Shown here one piece after another: positions 23,695 to 33,997 of a stretch of DNA of 64,000 nucleotides (the stretch's first letter is position 1; every line of letters begins with the position of its first letter). Source of the DNA: Flaveria trinervia (lineage: Eukaryota; Streptophyta; Magnoliopsida; Asterales; Asteraceae); contig CM046443.1 in NCBI GenBank assembly GCA_025506515.1, positions 21,168,355 through 21,232,354 on the forward strand, written 5' to 3'. Under the pieces are notes generated by a model. That model was not told where the DNA came from, made no database searches, and saw only the letters and a list, made by a program, of their open reading frames with translations. The position numbers and the translations under genes are program-made.

Positions 23695-24637
23695 TGTTGG
23701 ACCAAAAGAACCAATGAGCCAAGATCAGAAACCTCTAAGTCCCACACGGTATCACAACAACTGCTGAAAGCCTCATCAGTAGTTGACAAGTGCTGAAGAC
23801 TTCAACTGAAGATCAAGGTTGAAGACCTTAACAGCTGAAGAACCAAAGTGCTGAAGTACAACAGCTGAAGAACACAAGTGCTGAAGTACAACAGCTGAAG
23901 AACCAAGTGCTGAAGTACAACAGCTGAAGAACACAAGTGCTGAAGCTGAAAGACCAAAGTACTGAAGTACAACAGCTGAAGAGTTCACAAGTGCTGAAGA
24001 TCAACAACTGATGTACAAGTCTGAAGACAAAGGCTGAAGACATCAGCTGATGATATCTACTGAAGTCATCAGCTGATGAAAACCTGAAGGTCAAAGTCTG
24101 AAGATCAAGTACTAAAGCCTCAGTAGTTTGTCACAACTGCTGAAGAGTACTTCTTCAGTAGTTGTGATATCAGTAGTTTTATTTTCTATGTTTCAGTAGT
24201 TTTGTAAAACGACTGAGAGCTTGTTCTTCAGTCGTTGTAGTTTCAGTAGTTTTATATTTTGTACTTAACTTGCTGATATGTTCTCAGTAGTTGTGAACAT
24301 TTCAGTAGTTTGTTAAGAATTAGTTATTCTGTATTGGATCTGCAGTTGTCACTTTCCGTGACAAACAGCAGTGACTGTTGCACTCTATATAAGGAGTGAC
24401 AACCTATTGTAATCAGAGAGTGAAATGAGTAATTGAATGGAATGAATGATTGATTCGATTAGAAATATTCTACATCTATAAACATTCCTAGAAATCAGAA
24501 ATAATATTATCTCCCTATAACCGTATGCAGTCTTAATGCTTACAAATATCGATTGCTTGCTACAATTGTCTAATTCGTGTTTGTATTCCGCTGCTTTATA
24601 TTCTGATACATCAAACTTGTGATCACTGATCCTGTCA
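23695..24637 (+). repeat. A2 3' LTR
   Basis: TGTTGGACC to CTGTCA, with the same three-unit minisatellite and hairpin (24131-24167) as the 5' LTR. The TATA box ctatataagg is intact here (near 24382). Two bases (aa) follow before the atgcc duplication. Confidence 0.92.
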
Positions 24638-26764
24638 AAATGCCTCATCTTGAAACTCCTTGACTTGCTTCATCACATCAGAGGTCATGATTAGTTGATA
24701 AGCTTTCACCCGAATCGGTTCGGGACTCTCCTTTCGGCTAAGGGCATCCGCCACCACGTTAGCTTTGCCTGGATGGTAATGGATCTCACGATCATAATCC
24801 TTTATAAGCTCCAACCATCGTCTCTGCCTCATATTCAGGTCCTTCTACTCAAAGAAGTACTTTAAGCTCGTGTGGTTAGTGAAGATGGTGCACTTCGTTC
24901 CATACAGATAGTGCCTCCAAATATTTAGTGCAAAGACCACGGCTGCTAGCTCCAATTCATGAGTAGGGTAGTTGACCTCATGAATCTTCAGTTGTCGCGA
25001 TGCATAGGCTATAACTTTTCTCCTTTGCATTAACACACACCCCAACCCCCAGTAAGAAGCATATGAATAAACCACCAAATCTTTGCTTCCATCAGGTAAC
25101 GACAAGACAGGAGCTTGAGTAAACCTCACCTTTAACTCCTCGAACGCCTATTCTTGAGCTTGACCCCACATAAACTTTACATCCTTACAGGTCAACTTAG
25201 TCAACGGGAAAGCTATCTTAGAGAAGTCTTGAATGAATCTTCGGTAATAGCCCGCCAAACCCAAGAAACTATGAATATCGGATGGCGTCTTTGGAGACTT
25301 CCATTGCGTAACGCCTCCACCTTTGTCGGGTCCACCATGATCCCTTCAAGATTCACCACATGACCCAAGAATTGGACCTCGCGCAACCAGAACGCGCACT
25401 TGGAGAATTTAGCATAAAACTTCTCCCTCCTTAACGTCTCCAACACCTCCCGAATGTGATCGGCATGTTCATTGTCGCTCTTCGAATAAATCAGGATATC
25501 ATCAATAAACACAATCACTGATTTATCCAACATCGGCCAACACACACGGTTCATCAGATCCATAAAAGCAGTTGGCGCATTGGTCAAACCAAAAGACATG
25601 ACAAGAAACTCATAGTGACCATATCCTGTGCAAAAAGCTGTCTTAGGAATATCCTGCTCCTTTACTTTCAACTGATGGTAGCCAGATCGAATGTATATCC
25701 TTGAAAACCAACTGGCACCTTGAAGCTGATCGAACAAATCATCTATTCTCGGTAAGGGGTATCGGTTCTTCACTGTCAACTTATTCAGCTCACGGTAGTG
25801 AATGCACATCCTCATACTACCGTCTTTCTTCTTTACAAACAGGAGCGGAGCACCCCAAGGAGAGATACTCGATCTAATAAACCCCTTATCAAGCAGCTCT
25901 TGCAACTGCTCCATCAACTATTTCATTTCTGTTGGAGCTAACCGATATGGTGCCTTTGCAATGGGTTGGGCACCCACAACTCTTTGCAACTGCTCCATCA
26001 ACTCTTTCAATCTGAAACTCAATCTCACGGTCCGGTGGCACACCTGGTAAATCCTCTGGAAACACATCCAGAAAATCACACACAACCGGTATATTAGACA
26101 GCTGTGGTGTTGGTACATCCACGTCCTTTACGTAGGCCAAGAAGGCATTACATCCCCGCCTCATGCACTTTCCTGCCACCGCCATCGAAATCACTTTCGG
26201 AATCGTCGTGACTTGATCACCATAAACCGTCACCTTATTCCCGTAAGGCGTTGTCAATCGGATCATCTTCTTGCGACACACAATATTTGCTTCGTAGTCC
26301 GCCAACCAATCAATTCCTAGGACTACATCGAAACCGCCTAAGGTCATCACGAATGGTCTAATAAGAAACTTATGACCGTCTAGTTCTATGTCACAACCTT
26401 CTATCACCTTAAAAATCCTTGTAGACTTACCTATGGTAGTTTCTACCTCGAAGGGCTCATCAATACATCTACTCTTAATGGGAAACGTAGCACAACAGGC
26501 AGCAAAAATAAAACTCCTACTAGCACCAGAATCAAACAACACAGATGCAAGATTTTGGTTGACTAGAAACATACCTGACACCACGTCGGGGTTTGTCCTA
26601 GCCTCCTCCCGAGTCATCGTGAAAGCTCGGGGGCTTGCCTTCTGCCCTTCTCCTCCAGCCTTCTTCACTCCTGAACTTTCAGCCCTTGGCCTCTTGCAAT
26701 CTCTGCTCAGATGACCATTCTCCCCGCAGTTGTAACACCTTGCAACCCCACAATCTCTAGCCAT
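24638..26764 (-). pseudogene. Gypsy-A protease-RT-RNase H region
   Basis: Minus strand, in order: CCHC knuckle CYNCGENGHLSRDC (about 26690-26735); aspartic protease FDSGASRSF (about 26535); the linker with DVFPEDLPGVPPDREIEF (about 26030-26080); RT with LLFVKKKDGSMRMCIHYRELN (about 25790-25860) and FIDDILIY (about 25485-25508); and RNase H with YASRQLKIHEVNYPTHELEL and a terminal HYHPGKANVVADALSR (about 24745). The RT residue usually read as Asp in SKIDLRSGYHQ is Tyr here (SRIYIRSGYHQ, codon 25693-25695), so the first catalytic Asp is lost. Near 25920-26000 a LMEQLQ segment is duplicated and a stop interrupts the frame. Copia A2 truncates the region at 24638. Confidence 0.9.
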
Positions 26765-27882
26765 ATGGCCAGGCTTCTCATAATTGAAGCAGCTGTTTGA
26801 TCCCTATTTGCATTCTCCCGAATGCTCTTTCCCGCATTTACCACATTTCTTCAATCCTGCACCAGATGTGACCACACGCCGGTCATCCACCCGTGTACTC
26901 TTGTTGTTCATCGGGGCACCACCCCGACCAAACCTCTTCCCATGCTAGTTTCGACCACCTCCACTCTTCCTACCGCTTTTAGTCACCACCACCGTTCTCT
27001 CATCATACAGTCTCCCCGCCAAATCCACCGCTGACCTAAACGTGCTTGGCCGGGTGGCGATCATGTGCCTGTGAATATCCACTGGCAAACCCTAAATATA
27101 CCTCTTGATCTTTCGAGACAGAGGTGTCACCTGATCCGGCACCAGACGTGCCATTTCATTAAATTTTGTGGTGTACTGCTGGTGTATCATCGTTCCTGCC
27201 TCCAGCTATAGTAACTCTCTTTCTACCTTATCCATCTCTCTATGAGGACAGAATCCTCAATCACTAGCTTTTTCAGTTCAGGCCATCTCATTCTTCCAAT
27301 GGCCCTGCTACCCTCAGCTTGAATAATGTTGTCCCACCAGCACAAAGCCGAGTCCACAAAAGAGTGGGTAGCGAATTTCACCTTTTGGTCTTCACGGCAC
27401 TCACTAATATCAAGAACAACCTCCATTTCCCTCACCCACCGGTGAGCAGCAGCAGCAGTGCCATTTCCATCGAAAGTAGGGGGCTCGCATCTCATAAACG
27501 TTCCGTAGTTATAGCCTCGTGCCGCCTCCGGCGCAGGCTCTTCTTCTTCCTTCTCTTCATCATCAGAGAGAACCGTTTCTAGCTCTGGTTGTTCCCGTCC
27601 TCTCGAGGATTTGTTTCTCTCCTTCCTTCCCCCTTCTCTTACTGCCTTGATCACTTCGGTCACCACAGATGGTAGAATTGTCCACATGACCTGATGAACT
27701 TCTTCCACTACAGCCTCCTTTACTGAGGCTCTCAGATTGATGCTCTCGTCGCCACCCTCCGGATGAGGGGTCTCAGGTTCTTCAGGGACCACCTTCTCAA
27801 CTCTGAGTCTCCCTCTCTTGGGTCGCGGTTCAGCACTGTGACCTCCACCACGTGAAGCTTTTGAAGATCTACCACCGGACAT
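26765..27882 (-). pseudogene. Gypsy-A gag, frameshifted
   Basis: The minus-strand ATG at 27882 opens a 219-residue frame: a basic N-terminus (MSGGRSSKASRGGGHS), an acidic/basic linker, then the retrotransposon gag core (PPTFDGNGTAAAAHRWVREME and CWWDNII). After about 27223 the frame shifts but similarity continues: YTTKFNEMARL at about 27150, a capsid tail, and two Cys-rich stretches near 26780-26840. The capsid core fits Ty3/Gypsy gag of the chromovirus type. The start was chosen as the first ATG after the primer site. Confidence 0.85.
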
Positions 27883-28218
27883 TCACATGCACACTGAAAG
27901 ATTCAAACACCAACACGGTCATTCAAGGGAACAACTTAGTTTATGTCAAGTATAGTAAGTCCCTGATTACAATGGCCAATTGTGATTAGCCACTTACTTT
28001 ACTCTTCATGCCCCAAGCATTACCTGTCCTGACTACATCAGTATTTAAACCTACATACAACACATAACCACATACCATGCGCATATAAAACCAGTTAACT
28101 TTACGAAAATACCTGATGGCACGCAACTACTTAGATTGGCATCCCATTCCCTTTTCGTCCCATTTTTAGTTTAAGTTAAGGTTTATTTTGAAAATTTACC
28201 CATTTCACTTAAACTTTG

Positions 28219-28230
28219 GCTTTGATACCA
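28219..28230 (-). other. Primer binding site, Gypsy-A
   Basis: On the minus strand, TGGTATCAAAGC lies three bases after the LTR end (...gtcttaca). One mismatch to the canonical Met-tRNA site (A for G). Confidence 0.75.
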
Positions 28231-28233
28231 ACT

Positions 28234-28777
28234 TGTAAGACCCCATTCCTGGAGACCTCACAGTTGGTCATTCACAGCATTAAATACATCAGACATTATA
28301 AATTAACGAGTTTAAGCAGCAGAATTATTTTAACAAAAGTCATTCATTTCATTAAAAACACTGTTGCTGGGCAATACACCATAGTTTAACCGAATACAAA
28401 AGAATTTTTTAATTGCATTACAAAACAACAGCGACAACAAATATGAATGGGTGCTAGACTTTCCCCTACTGAGTAGCTTTACCCTCATGCCATCCTCAGC
28501 AATGTCTACCTGCCAACTGAAAATGTATAAAAGTCAGCGTTGTTGAGCGAGTTCTAGTTTTATAATAAAACATACATTTCAATTGTTAAAACCGTTCTTT
28601 ACTTTCTTTCAAATCATACTGTGTTTTACATTCATTCGTGACCATGCAAAGTACATACACAATTATAATATAATTATTATCTTCCATTACATTCGTTAAC
28701 TTTCGTTCATTCTATACATTCGTTCTCCCGAGTATGTTGCGACAACAGGGTCGCTCACCTCATTAGCAATCCCAACA
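28234..28777 (-). repeat. Gypsy-A 5' LTR (probable limits)
   Basis: The inner end is clear: minus strand ...gtcttaca directly before the primer site. The outer end is placed at minus-strand TGTTGGGATTGC (28777), where the sequence changes from Gypsy-B gag coding to LTR-like DNA. No second LTR lies in the window, so the length of 544 bp is a proposal. A tttataca box near 28530 could be its TATA element. Confidence 0.55.
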
Positions 28778-28915
28778 ATTGCACGCTATCCGAGTATGTG
28801 GCATATTTTCTACCTCTGCATCTTCACCCCTACCTCCTGCACCTCTTCCTCTACCTCTGCCTCTTGGGGCAGCACCACCATGACTAACACTGCGGGTAAT
28901 CCTTCTAGGTGGCAT
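28778..28915 (-). pseudogene. Gypsy-B gag N-terminus, truncated
   Basis: The minus-strand ATG at 28915 begins MPPRRITRSVSHGG and then an Arg/Gly-rich run, the usual start of many plant Gypsy gag proteins. The frame ends where the Gypsy-A LTR begins. It belongs to a different element from Gypsy-A, whose gag has another N-terminus. Short, but quite characteristic. Confidence 0.65.
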
Positions 28916-29412
28916 CTTTCTAATCAATATAAAAAATACATAAGTTTCAACAATATCAAATGTCATCACAGTTCAGTCAGTATCATAAAGCATGTCATTG
29001 CAAACATATTTTCCACAATGTAATACCACAAACCAAAGCATAATAACAATATAAAGTCTCATTCTCATAATTCATAATGCCTCAATGTGATAATCGATAG
29101 AGTAATATCCCAAAAACATGCTAAGACCCATAGTCTAACAATGTTTGAAAATGAAATACGAAATAGCAAGAATAGATCTCCTAAATCTTCAAGTCTCCAC
29201 CGATCTCATGCGATATCAATCCTGATCGTCGTCACTGTAAGAGAAGCTAGAAGGGCTCGGGGGTAGGTCGGGGTGGTCACCCCACAAACTAGCATCATTA
29301 GTAGACACTCTGAACCTTATACGAGTCGCTGAAAACACTCTCTTTCTAGTCGTCCTTAGTAGCACTGGTGTATGCCATTTGCTTGGTATGGTCCTTTAGG
29401 GTTGCTAGGCAC
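28916..29412 (-). other. Gypsy-B leader, no gene seen
   Basis: About 500 bp of AT-rich sequence between the MPPRR gag start and the Ala/Pro-rich ORF. No coding or RNA gene was recognised. It is probably part of the Gypsy-B leader. Confidence 0.4.
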
Positions 29413-29721
29413 TCAAGGTCCTACCTTAAGGGTGTAGCTTGTAATTGCCGGCCTAGCAGGTATCATAGGAGCAGCTGGGGCGGCAGGGGTGTTTACCGCA
29501 GCAGGATTAATAGGAGCACTTGGTGCGGCTGGGGCTTTAGGTGCTACAGGACAAGGTGGTGTAGCACGAATGGTAGGCAACCCTAGCACAACATGGTTAC
29601 CTATCTCCTCTTCATCAAATGACTCTATCGCCAACTCCTTGGGGTCGGACTCTGTATCAGATGATATGGGCAGCATGTGATCCGAGAGAACCTTTTTTGG
29701 TTCCGACTCAGAGTCGGACAA
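29413..29721 (-). CDS. Ala/Pro-rich ORF in Gypsy-B leader, hypothetical
   Basis: A 102-residue minus-strand frame: an acidic Ser/Asp/Glu N-terminus (MSDSESEPKKVLSDHMLP, then DTESDPKE), followed by an Ala/Pro repeat region (APKAPAAPSAPINPAA and similar). It lies between the primer-site remnant and the gag start of Gypsy-B. Some dicot Gypsy gag proteins have acidic, Pro-rich N-terminal extensions of this kind, so it may be a broken part of gag. No catalytic motif. It is not a host gene on present evidence. Confidence 0.4.
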   Translation of the reverse strand: MSDSESEPKKVLSDHMLPISSDTESDPKELAIESFDEEEIGNHVVLGLPTIRATPPCPVAPKAPAAPSAPINPAAVNTPAAPAAPMIPARPAITSYTLKVGP

Positions 29722-29947
29722 ACGAACTCAAGGCACTATAGGAACGGAGGGTCCAGTGTAAGACATCCTATAAGGAAAAGGTACTTTTCCTTAGAAGAAG
29801 CAAATCAAAAGATAAAGAACATAGAGATAGAATAGAAGAAACATACATGTAATATCAGATGCACAAAAAACCCTAGTATGCATTCTACATGAAGGTATCT
29901 AGGCTATTGTCTAGGTCGAGTTATCCACCTAATTCTCTATAACCAAT

Positions 29948-29962
29948 GGCTCTGATATATAT
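29948..29962 (-). other. Degenerate primer binding site, Gypsy-B
   Basis: The minus strand reads tatatatcagagcc then attggttatagag, close to the TGGTATCAGAGCC of Met-tRNA-primed elements but with the first bases mutated. It marks the 5' side of Gypsy-B. The LTR that should follow to the right was not recognised. Confidence 0.5.
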
Positions 29963-30052
29963 AAAATTTTAAAAATCATATACTAATAAATATTAACGTA
30001 CATGTCATCAAAACTAAATCATATACATTTCAACACACATGTTGGAAAGCAC

Positions 30053-30172
30053 GGATTCATATAATAATAGATTTTTTTTATTTATAGGGTTAATTTTAAA
30101 ATTTATTGACTTGGGGGGCAAAAAAAAGTTAAACATTAGGGGTACCCGCCGGTCACACTGCGAGTTCTCCCT
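30053..30172. repeat. Left terminal inverted repeat of the PMD element
   Basis: It pairs with the reverse complement of 31172-31298 over most of its length, with scattered mismatches and small indels. Confidence 0.75.
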
Positions 30173-30470
30173 CATGCTAAAGTGGCACTCCCCCAACTTA
30201 ATTGGTCACACTCTTCTAAATCTTCTACATGTGTTAAAAATTAACATGTAGTCAGTTGGAAGATGAATCGGGGAATAAAGTCACCCTAATCATGTATAAT
30301 ATTATTAATCGATCACGTTGCTAGTATTGCTCAATAGAGGCATTTGTAGAGAAATTTTTTTCTATTTTTTAAAATGACAACTAAGCTTATTTTTAAACCT
30401 TGTATATGATGGGGATCAAGAAAACAACCTGTCAGACGCCCGAACAAATCTATTATTTCAGTTTTGTTCA

Positions 30471-30853
30471 TCACCACATTAGTGCCAATATATCACCGTC
30501 AACTTGCAAACCCCATAAGACTTGAACATCTTGAAGGGTTATCGTACATTCTCCCACAGGTAAATGAAACGTGTGGGTTTCAGGCCGCCATCTTCCAACC
30601 AAAGTCGTATTCAAACCACCATCAAACTTACGGTAACCGCAATCAATAAGACCACCAAAACCTGTCATCCTATATAAGACATAACATTACTGGGTATAGG
30701 ATTTTGTTTGATAAGTCTCCAAAAATTGGTATCCCTTCGTCTAGGACGCAAGACACCGACATCGCTCGTTGGATTCTGAAAATAGTGAGCAACTCTATGC
30801 TCACTAACCAAAAATAACAATTCCGTATTCAAAGGCCCCGAGTAACACCCCAA
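30471..30853 (-). pseudogene. Plant mobile domain (PMD / MAIN-like) protein fragment
   Basis: The minus strand encodes two frames. The first (about 30853-30665) has GPLNTELLFLVSEHR and RRRDTNFWRLI. The second (about 30668-30471) has GRWRPETHTFHLPVGECTIT followed by LQDVQVLWGLQVDG. These are hallmarks of the plant mobile domain (the aminotransferase-like domain of MAIN/MAIL proteins and of long-form PP7 homologues). Only the N-terminal third is present and the frames are shifted where they meet; no in-frame ATG was found before GPLNTELL. Upstream on the same strand is a TATA-like tctattatataaacc (about 30965-30980). Likely a decayed transposon-borne gene. Confidence 0.75.
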
Positions 30854-31171
30854 TTCACCATGGAATCAAATATGTGAGTTTGTTGAAAAATAGAGAACGC
30901 GGAAGTTGTTTGTTGAAAAATAAAGAATGTGAGTTTGTTATGTATTGTAAAGAATGGTTAGATGGTTTATATAATAGAAAAGTTAAAAAAACACTTAATA
31001 AATAACTTCAAATTAAACCGGTTAAACCCTAACCAACTACCTGCCCTCCCCATTGGCGGGTTCTTGGGCGCATTAGTGGTGGTGCAGAACTCGCTGGTGT
31101 CACCGGCAGGTTCTGAAGAACGTGACAAAAATGGCAGATCTTGGCAGCAGGATTCTTGGCAGTGATATGAC

Positions 31172-31298
31172 TTGGGGAGAACTCACCGGTATGACCAGCG
31201 GGTACCCCCAATATTTAATTTTTTTTATTTACCCCACAAGTCAAATAAATTTTAAAATTAATCCTATAAATAAAAAAAATCATAATAATACAAGATTT
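31172..31298. repeat. Right terminal inverted repeat of the PMD element
   Basis: Inverted copy of 30053-30172. Its outer end lies 139 bp before the NAC start codon and contains the TATA-like cctataaataaaa. Confidence 0.75.
31265..31273 (+). promoter_or_regulatory. Candidate TATA box of the NAC gene inside a transposon TIR
   Basis: tataaataa lies about 172 bp upstream of the NAC ATG, inside the right inverted repeat. No better TATA box was seen between it and the ATG. If used, transcription would begin near 31295-31305, giving a leader of about 135 bp. Position only; no expression evidence. Confidence 0.45.
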
Positions 31299-31436
31299 CC
31301 TTTTTTTCTTTTAATGAAAGTGTTTTCTCCGACCAGTAGCTTGTCACACACGTTCTCTTCAGTCTTCAACTTCCCAAATCCTAAAAACCACCATAAACAA
31401 CACTTTCAGCACGAGCTTCACATTGTCTCCCACACC

Positions 31437-33997
31437 ATGGAACCCTCCATGAACCCTAAATCCCCCTTCTCACCTCTCCCACCAGGCTGCCAATTCTTCC
31501 CTTCAGAACACCAAATCATCTCCCACTACCTCACCCTCAAGAACAACCCCAATCATCACCTCCAATTCAACAATCTCATCAACGAGATCGACCTCTATCG
31601 CTTCGACCCCTTCGATCTGCCCGAATCCGCTCGTTTCGTGTTCGGCCGTGAGGGGAAACGGAAGCACTGGTACTGCTTCGCCGCCGTGCCTAGGGTAAGC
31701 GGGGGAGGGGGGAAAAGAGGCCCGCCGGTGGTGGGTTTTGGCGGAGGAGTGGCTCCGTGAAGGATATTGTGGGTGCCGGTGCGCAAGGGGTTGTGTTGGG
31801 GACGAGGAAGACTTTTGTGTTTTATTTGGGGGATTCGGTTAAGACTGCTGTCAGGACTAAGTGGATCATGTATGAATATGCATTGGTTGATCAGAAAATG
31901 GTAATGTTTTGTGATTTCTTGTGTGGTTGATTAGCTGTAATATGGTAATTAATGTGTTGATGTTCATTCAAATACACTAGTTTAGGGGCACATCTATGGC
32001 ATATGCGATATTAGATCATAATTAAGCTAATGACATATGCAGACAAATGCTTAACTGTGATCTATCAGGATTAGTTTGATGGACTTGTTAAGCTGTTTAA
32101 GTTACATCACAGGTAATGGCTGTGATGCTAGTAGTATAAAATATAAATACATATCTTGTGTTGCTTATCGCGTATCTGATTGTTGGCTAATAAATAGAAC
32201 ATTTTGTTTTAGTTAGCCTTACTTACACACATTACAGATGGTTTTCGATTTTGATGCTAAAAATGGGATTTTGAAAGGAAAACTGTGCTTAGTCAATTGA
32301 TTTATGGCTTCTTACACAGGCTTTGTTTCAAAATCTAGTTTCTTCTGCAGTTTTGGTCCAATTTGCTTTTAATATTCAAAACAATAAAAACCAAAAAAGT
32401 AAATTTTTCGGCTTTGCAATTGTGTTGTTAATATATTATAATCAGATTGTTTGAAATAAATTTCGTTAACCTCCTCTTAATCTTTTGACTGCATTGCTCA
32501 AAATGTTGTGGGACGGTCAAGGTGAACTTGATTATTATAGAAATGTGTCATAATGTATTGAGTCATTTAGTAACTTAAAGATTATTGTATAGTAATTAGT
32601 CATTTAGTCCTATAAGTGGTTCATGTCGATGTTAAGTTCAGCAACTTGAGGGCAAACTTTATTGTAATATTGGATGTTTATCTACATTTGTTAGAGAAGT
32701 TAATAAGCTTTATAATACCAAAGTTGAGATAGCATAACGATCTAATTCAGTCATGTTCATTCATTTTTGTGCAAATCTATAATAACTGATGATCAAAAGA
32801 AAGGTAGAGCGGAATCATTTAATAATCACGGCGTTCACATTCCTTTTTCTATTTGTTTTTGAGTACACAATTGCATGATGTATATCTTTTTGCTCAAAAA
32901 AGTCAAAAACCTACTACTGCGTGTATGAAAATTCTGGTTTCATTAGATGATCAACACATCGTTAAAGACCAAGAAAGAGAAAGGGTGATGTGATGTCATG
33001 TTGGTGGTTGTTTTATGTTCCATATATTTGAAGGTCTTCTAATTCTTTTTTTCCAGTCAACAGATGTACTATTTTATACATATTATTTTTCATTTTTTAT
33101 AACTTTTGATTTCTGTACCAGGCTGAGGCTTCTTATGTTCTGTGCCGAGTGTTTGCCAAATCTCACCACCAATGCACCACCTCAAATGATATCATGAAGC
33201 CCTTTACTGAGAATGTTAAAACAGTGTCTCATATTGGTATTCAGTGTGATGATAAGGTAAATATTATTTATTCTACTGAATATAATTTTGTTGAAGAAAC
33301 TTGGTACTTGAAGTGATGAATATCTCATCTGCCAGTCCAGTAGCATTTTATACCACTACTAATTTGGAAAATATTTTATATATCCTAAACAGGCTTTAAG
33401 CTTGATGTACCTTATGCGTTGAAACTTGTATTTTGATTATATATGGTATTTTTCATCTTAGGGGTGATACTCCCCATTAAATCTTATCCCTCTTACTTTT
33501 CTTTTTGTTTTAGGATTGGTGTGATATTTGCCAACAAAGGTTAGAAACTTAGAAAATTTATTTTAATTATGAAACTATATTGTTTAAGTAACAGGTCTTA
33601 AACGTGTCATGTTGAACTGCTAACTTATTTAACATGACTACAGAAAGGGCTTACATGCAGCATAAACGGGTAGGCAGGTTGATCCTGGTTAGACACGTTA
33701 TAACCGTGTCATTAGCATGTCGACCCTTTTATAACCTAAATTCGTTTACCCCAAACCCAAACCGGTTTAACCTCGTGTCTAGTCATGTCATGTTGAAGGC
33801 TGTGTCATCAAAAGTACACCTCTACAATGATGGTTACATGCTTTCATTCATTTGTAAAGTTTATATTATATGAGAGTAGACTAATAATTATCTCAAGTTA
33901 TTAACTTTTGACCTTCATTTACGGATATATGCAGATTAATTCACTGGCCTTTGAAGGAGACTTCCTTGAGCTAAATGATCTTCTTTCTCCACTTTAG
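31437..33997 (+). CDS. NAC-domain transcription factor, three exons, one frameshift in exon 1
   Basis: NAC proteins are plant-specific DNA-binding regulators. Exon 1 (31437-31900) starts MEPSMNPKSPFSPLPPGCQF and covers NAC subdomains A-D: SEHQIISHYLTLKNN, INEIDLYRFDPFDLPESA, RKHWYCF, then after a one-base frame change GFWRRSGSVKDI, LGTRKTFVFYLGD and TKWIMYEYAL. Exon 2 (33122-33256) has ASYVLCRVFAKS, the end of the NAC domain. Exon 3 (33935-33997) gives an acidic, Leu-rich tail FEGDFLELNDLLSPL and the stop TAG. Both introns are GT-AG and phase 0. About 220 residues, so the C-terminus is short for the family. The frame breaks in the G-run at about 31700-31715 (exon 1 is one base short), which would end translation at 31760. 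Because the splice sites and the rest of the frame are intact, a sequencing or assembly error is likely; a true null allele is possible. The only clear host gene here. Confidence 0.85.
31901..33121 (+). other. NAC intron 1
   Basis: 1221 bp with donor ATG|GTAATG and acceptor CTGTACCAG|GCT. T-rich, no coding or repeat recognised inside. Confidence 0.75.
33593..33830. repeat. Possible degenerate MITE-like repeat in NAC intron 2
   Basis: Intron 2 (33257-33934) contains a patch rich in cgtgtcatgttgaa, aacgggtaggcagg and gaccctttt, followed by caaacccaaaccggttt. It resembles the GTGTCATGTT / AACGGGT repeats common in dicot introns. The copies gtgtcatgttgaac (about 33605) and gtcatgtcatgttgaa (about 33782) lie near its two ends. 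Family not established. Confidence 0.3.

Larger units (their letters stand above)
12155..24637 (+). mobile_element. Copia/Sirevirus-type LTR retrotransposon A2, full-length but decayed
   Basis: A 12.5-kb sister of A1, with LTRs of about 950 bp and all expected parts: primer site, gag, protease, integrase, RT, RNase H, spacer, ORF3, polypurine tract. It is inserted in the RNase H-integrase region of Gypsy-A, in the opposite orientation. Both of its LTRs carry three roughly 30-bp agtgctgaagtacaacagctgaaga units where the A1 LTRs have a different arrangement. A1 and A2 therefore belong to different sub-lineages and are not duplicates of one insertion. Coding regions contain many single-base indels, mostly different from those of A1. 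Confidence 0.93.
30053..31298. mobile_element. TIR element (Mutator-like candidate) carrying a PMD gene fragment
   Basis: The two ends are inverted copies of about 120 bp (30053-30172 and 31172-31298). Shared blocks include a T-run plus atttatagg, taattttaaaatttatt, gacttg.ggggg, ggggtacccgc.ggtca and gagttctcc. Between them lies a broken plant-mobile-domain ORF. Long terminal inverted repeats around a captured or resident host-type gene are typical of Mutator-like elements, and PMD genes are known to travel in them. No transposase is present, and I could not define a 9-bp target duplication, so the superfamily is inferred. Confidence 0.65.

Noticed and set aside
29489..29680. Plus-strand Gly/Ala ORF opposite the Ala/Pro ORF
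   Set aside because: It is the antisense reading of the repetitive Ala/Pro region. The minus strand fits the Gypsy-B direction.
31692..31697. GTAAGC in NAC exon 1 as a splice donor
   Set aside because: It fits a donor consensus, but the NAC domain continues straight through in the neighbouring frame and no acceptor at a sensible distance keeps the domain.
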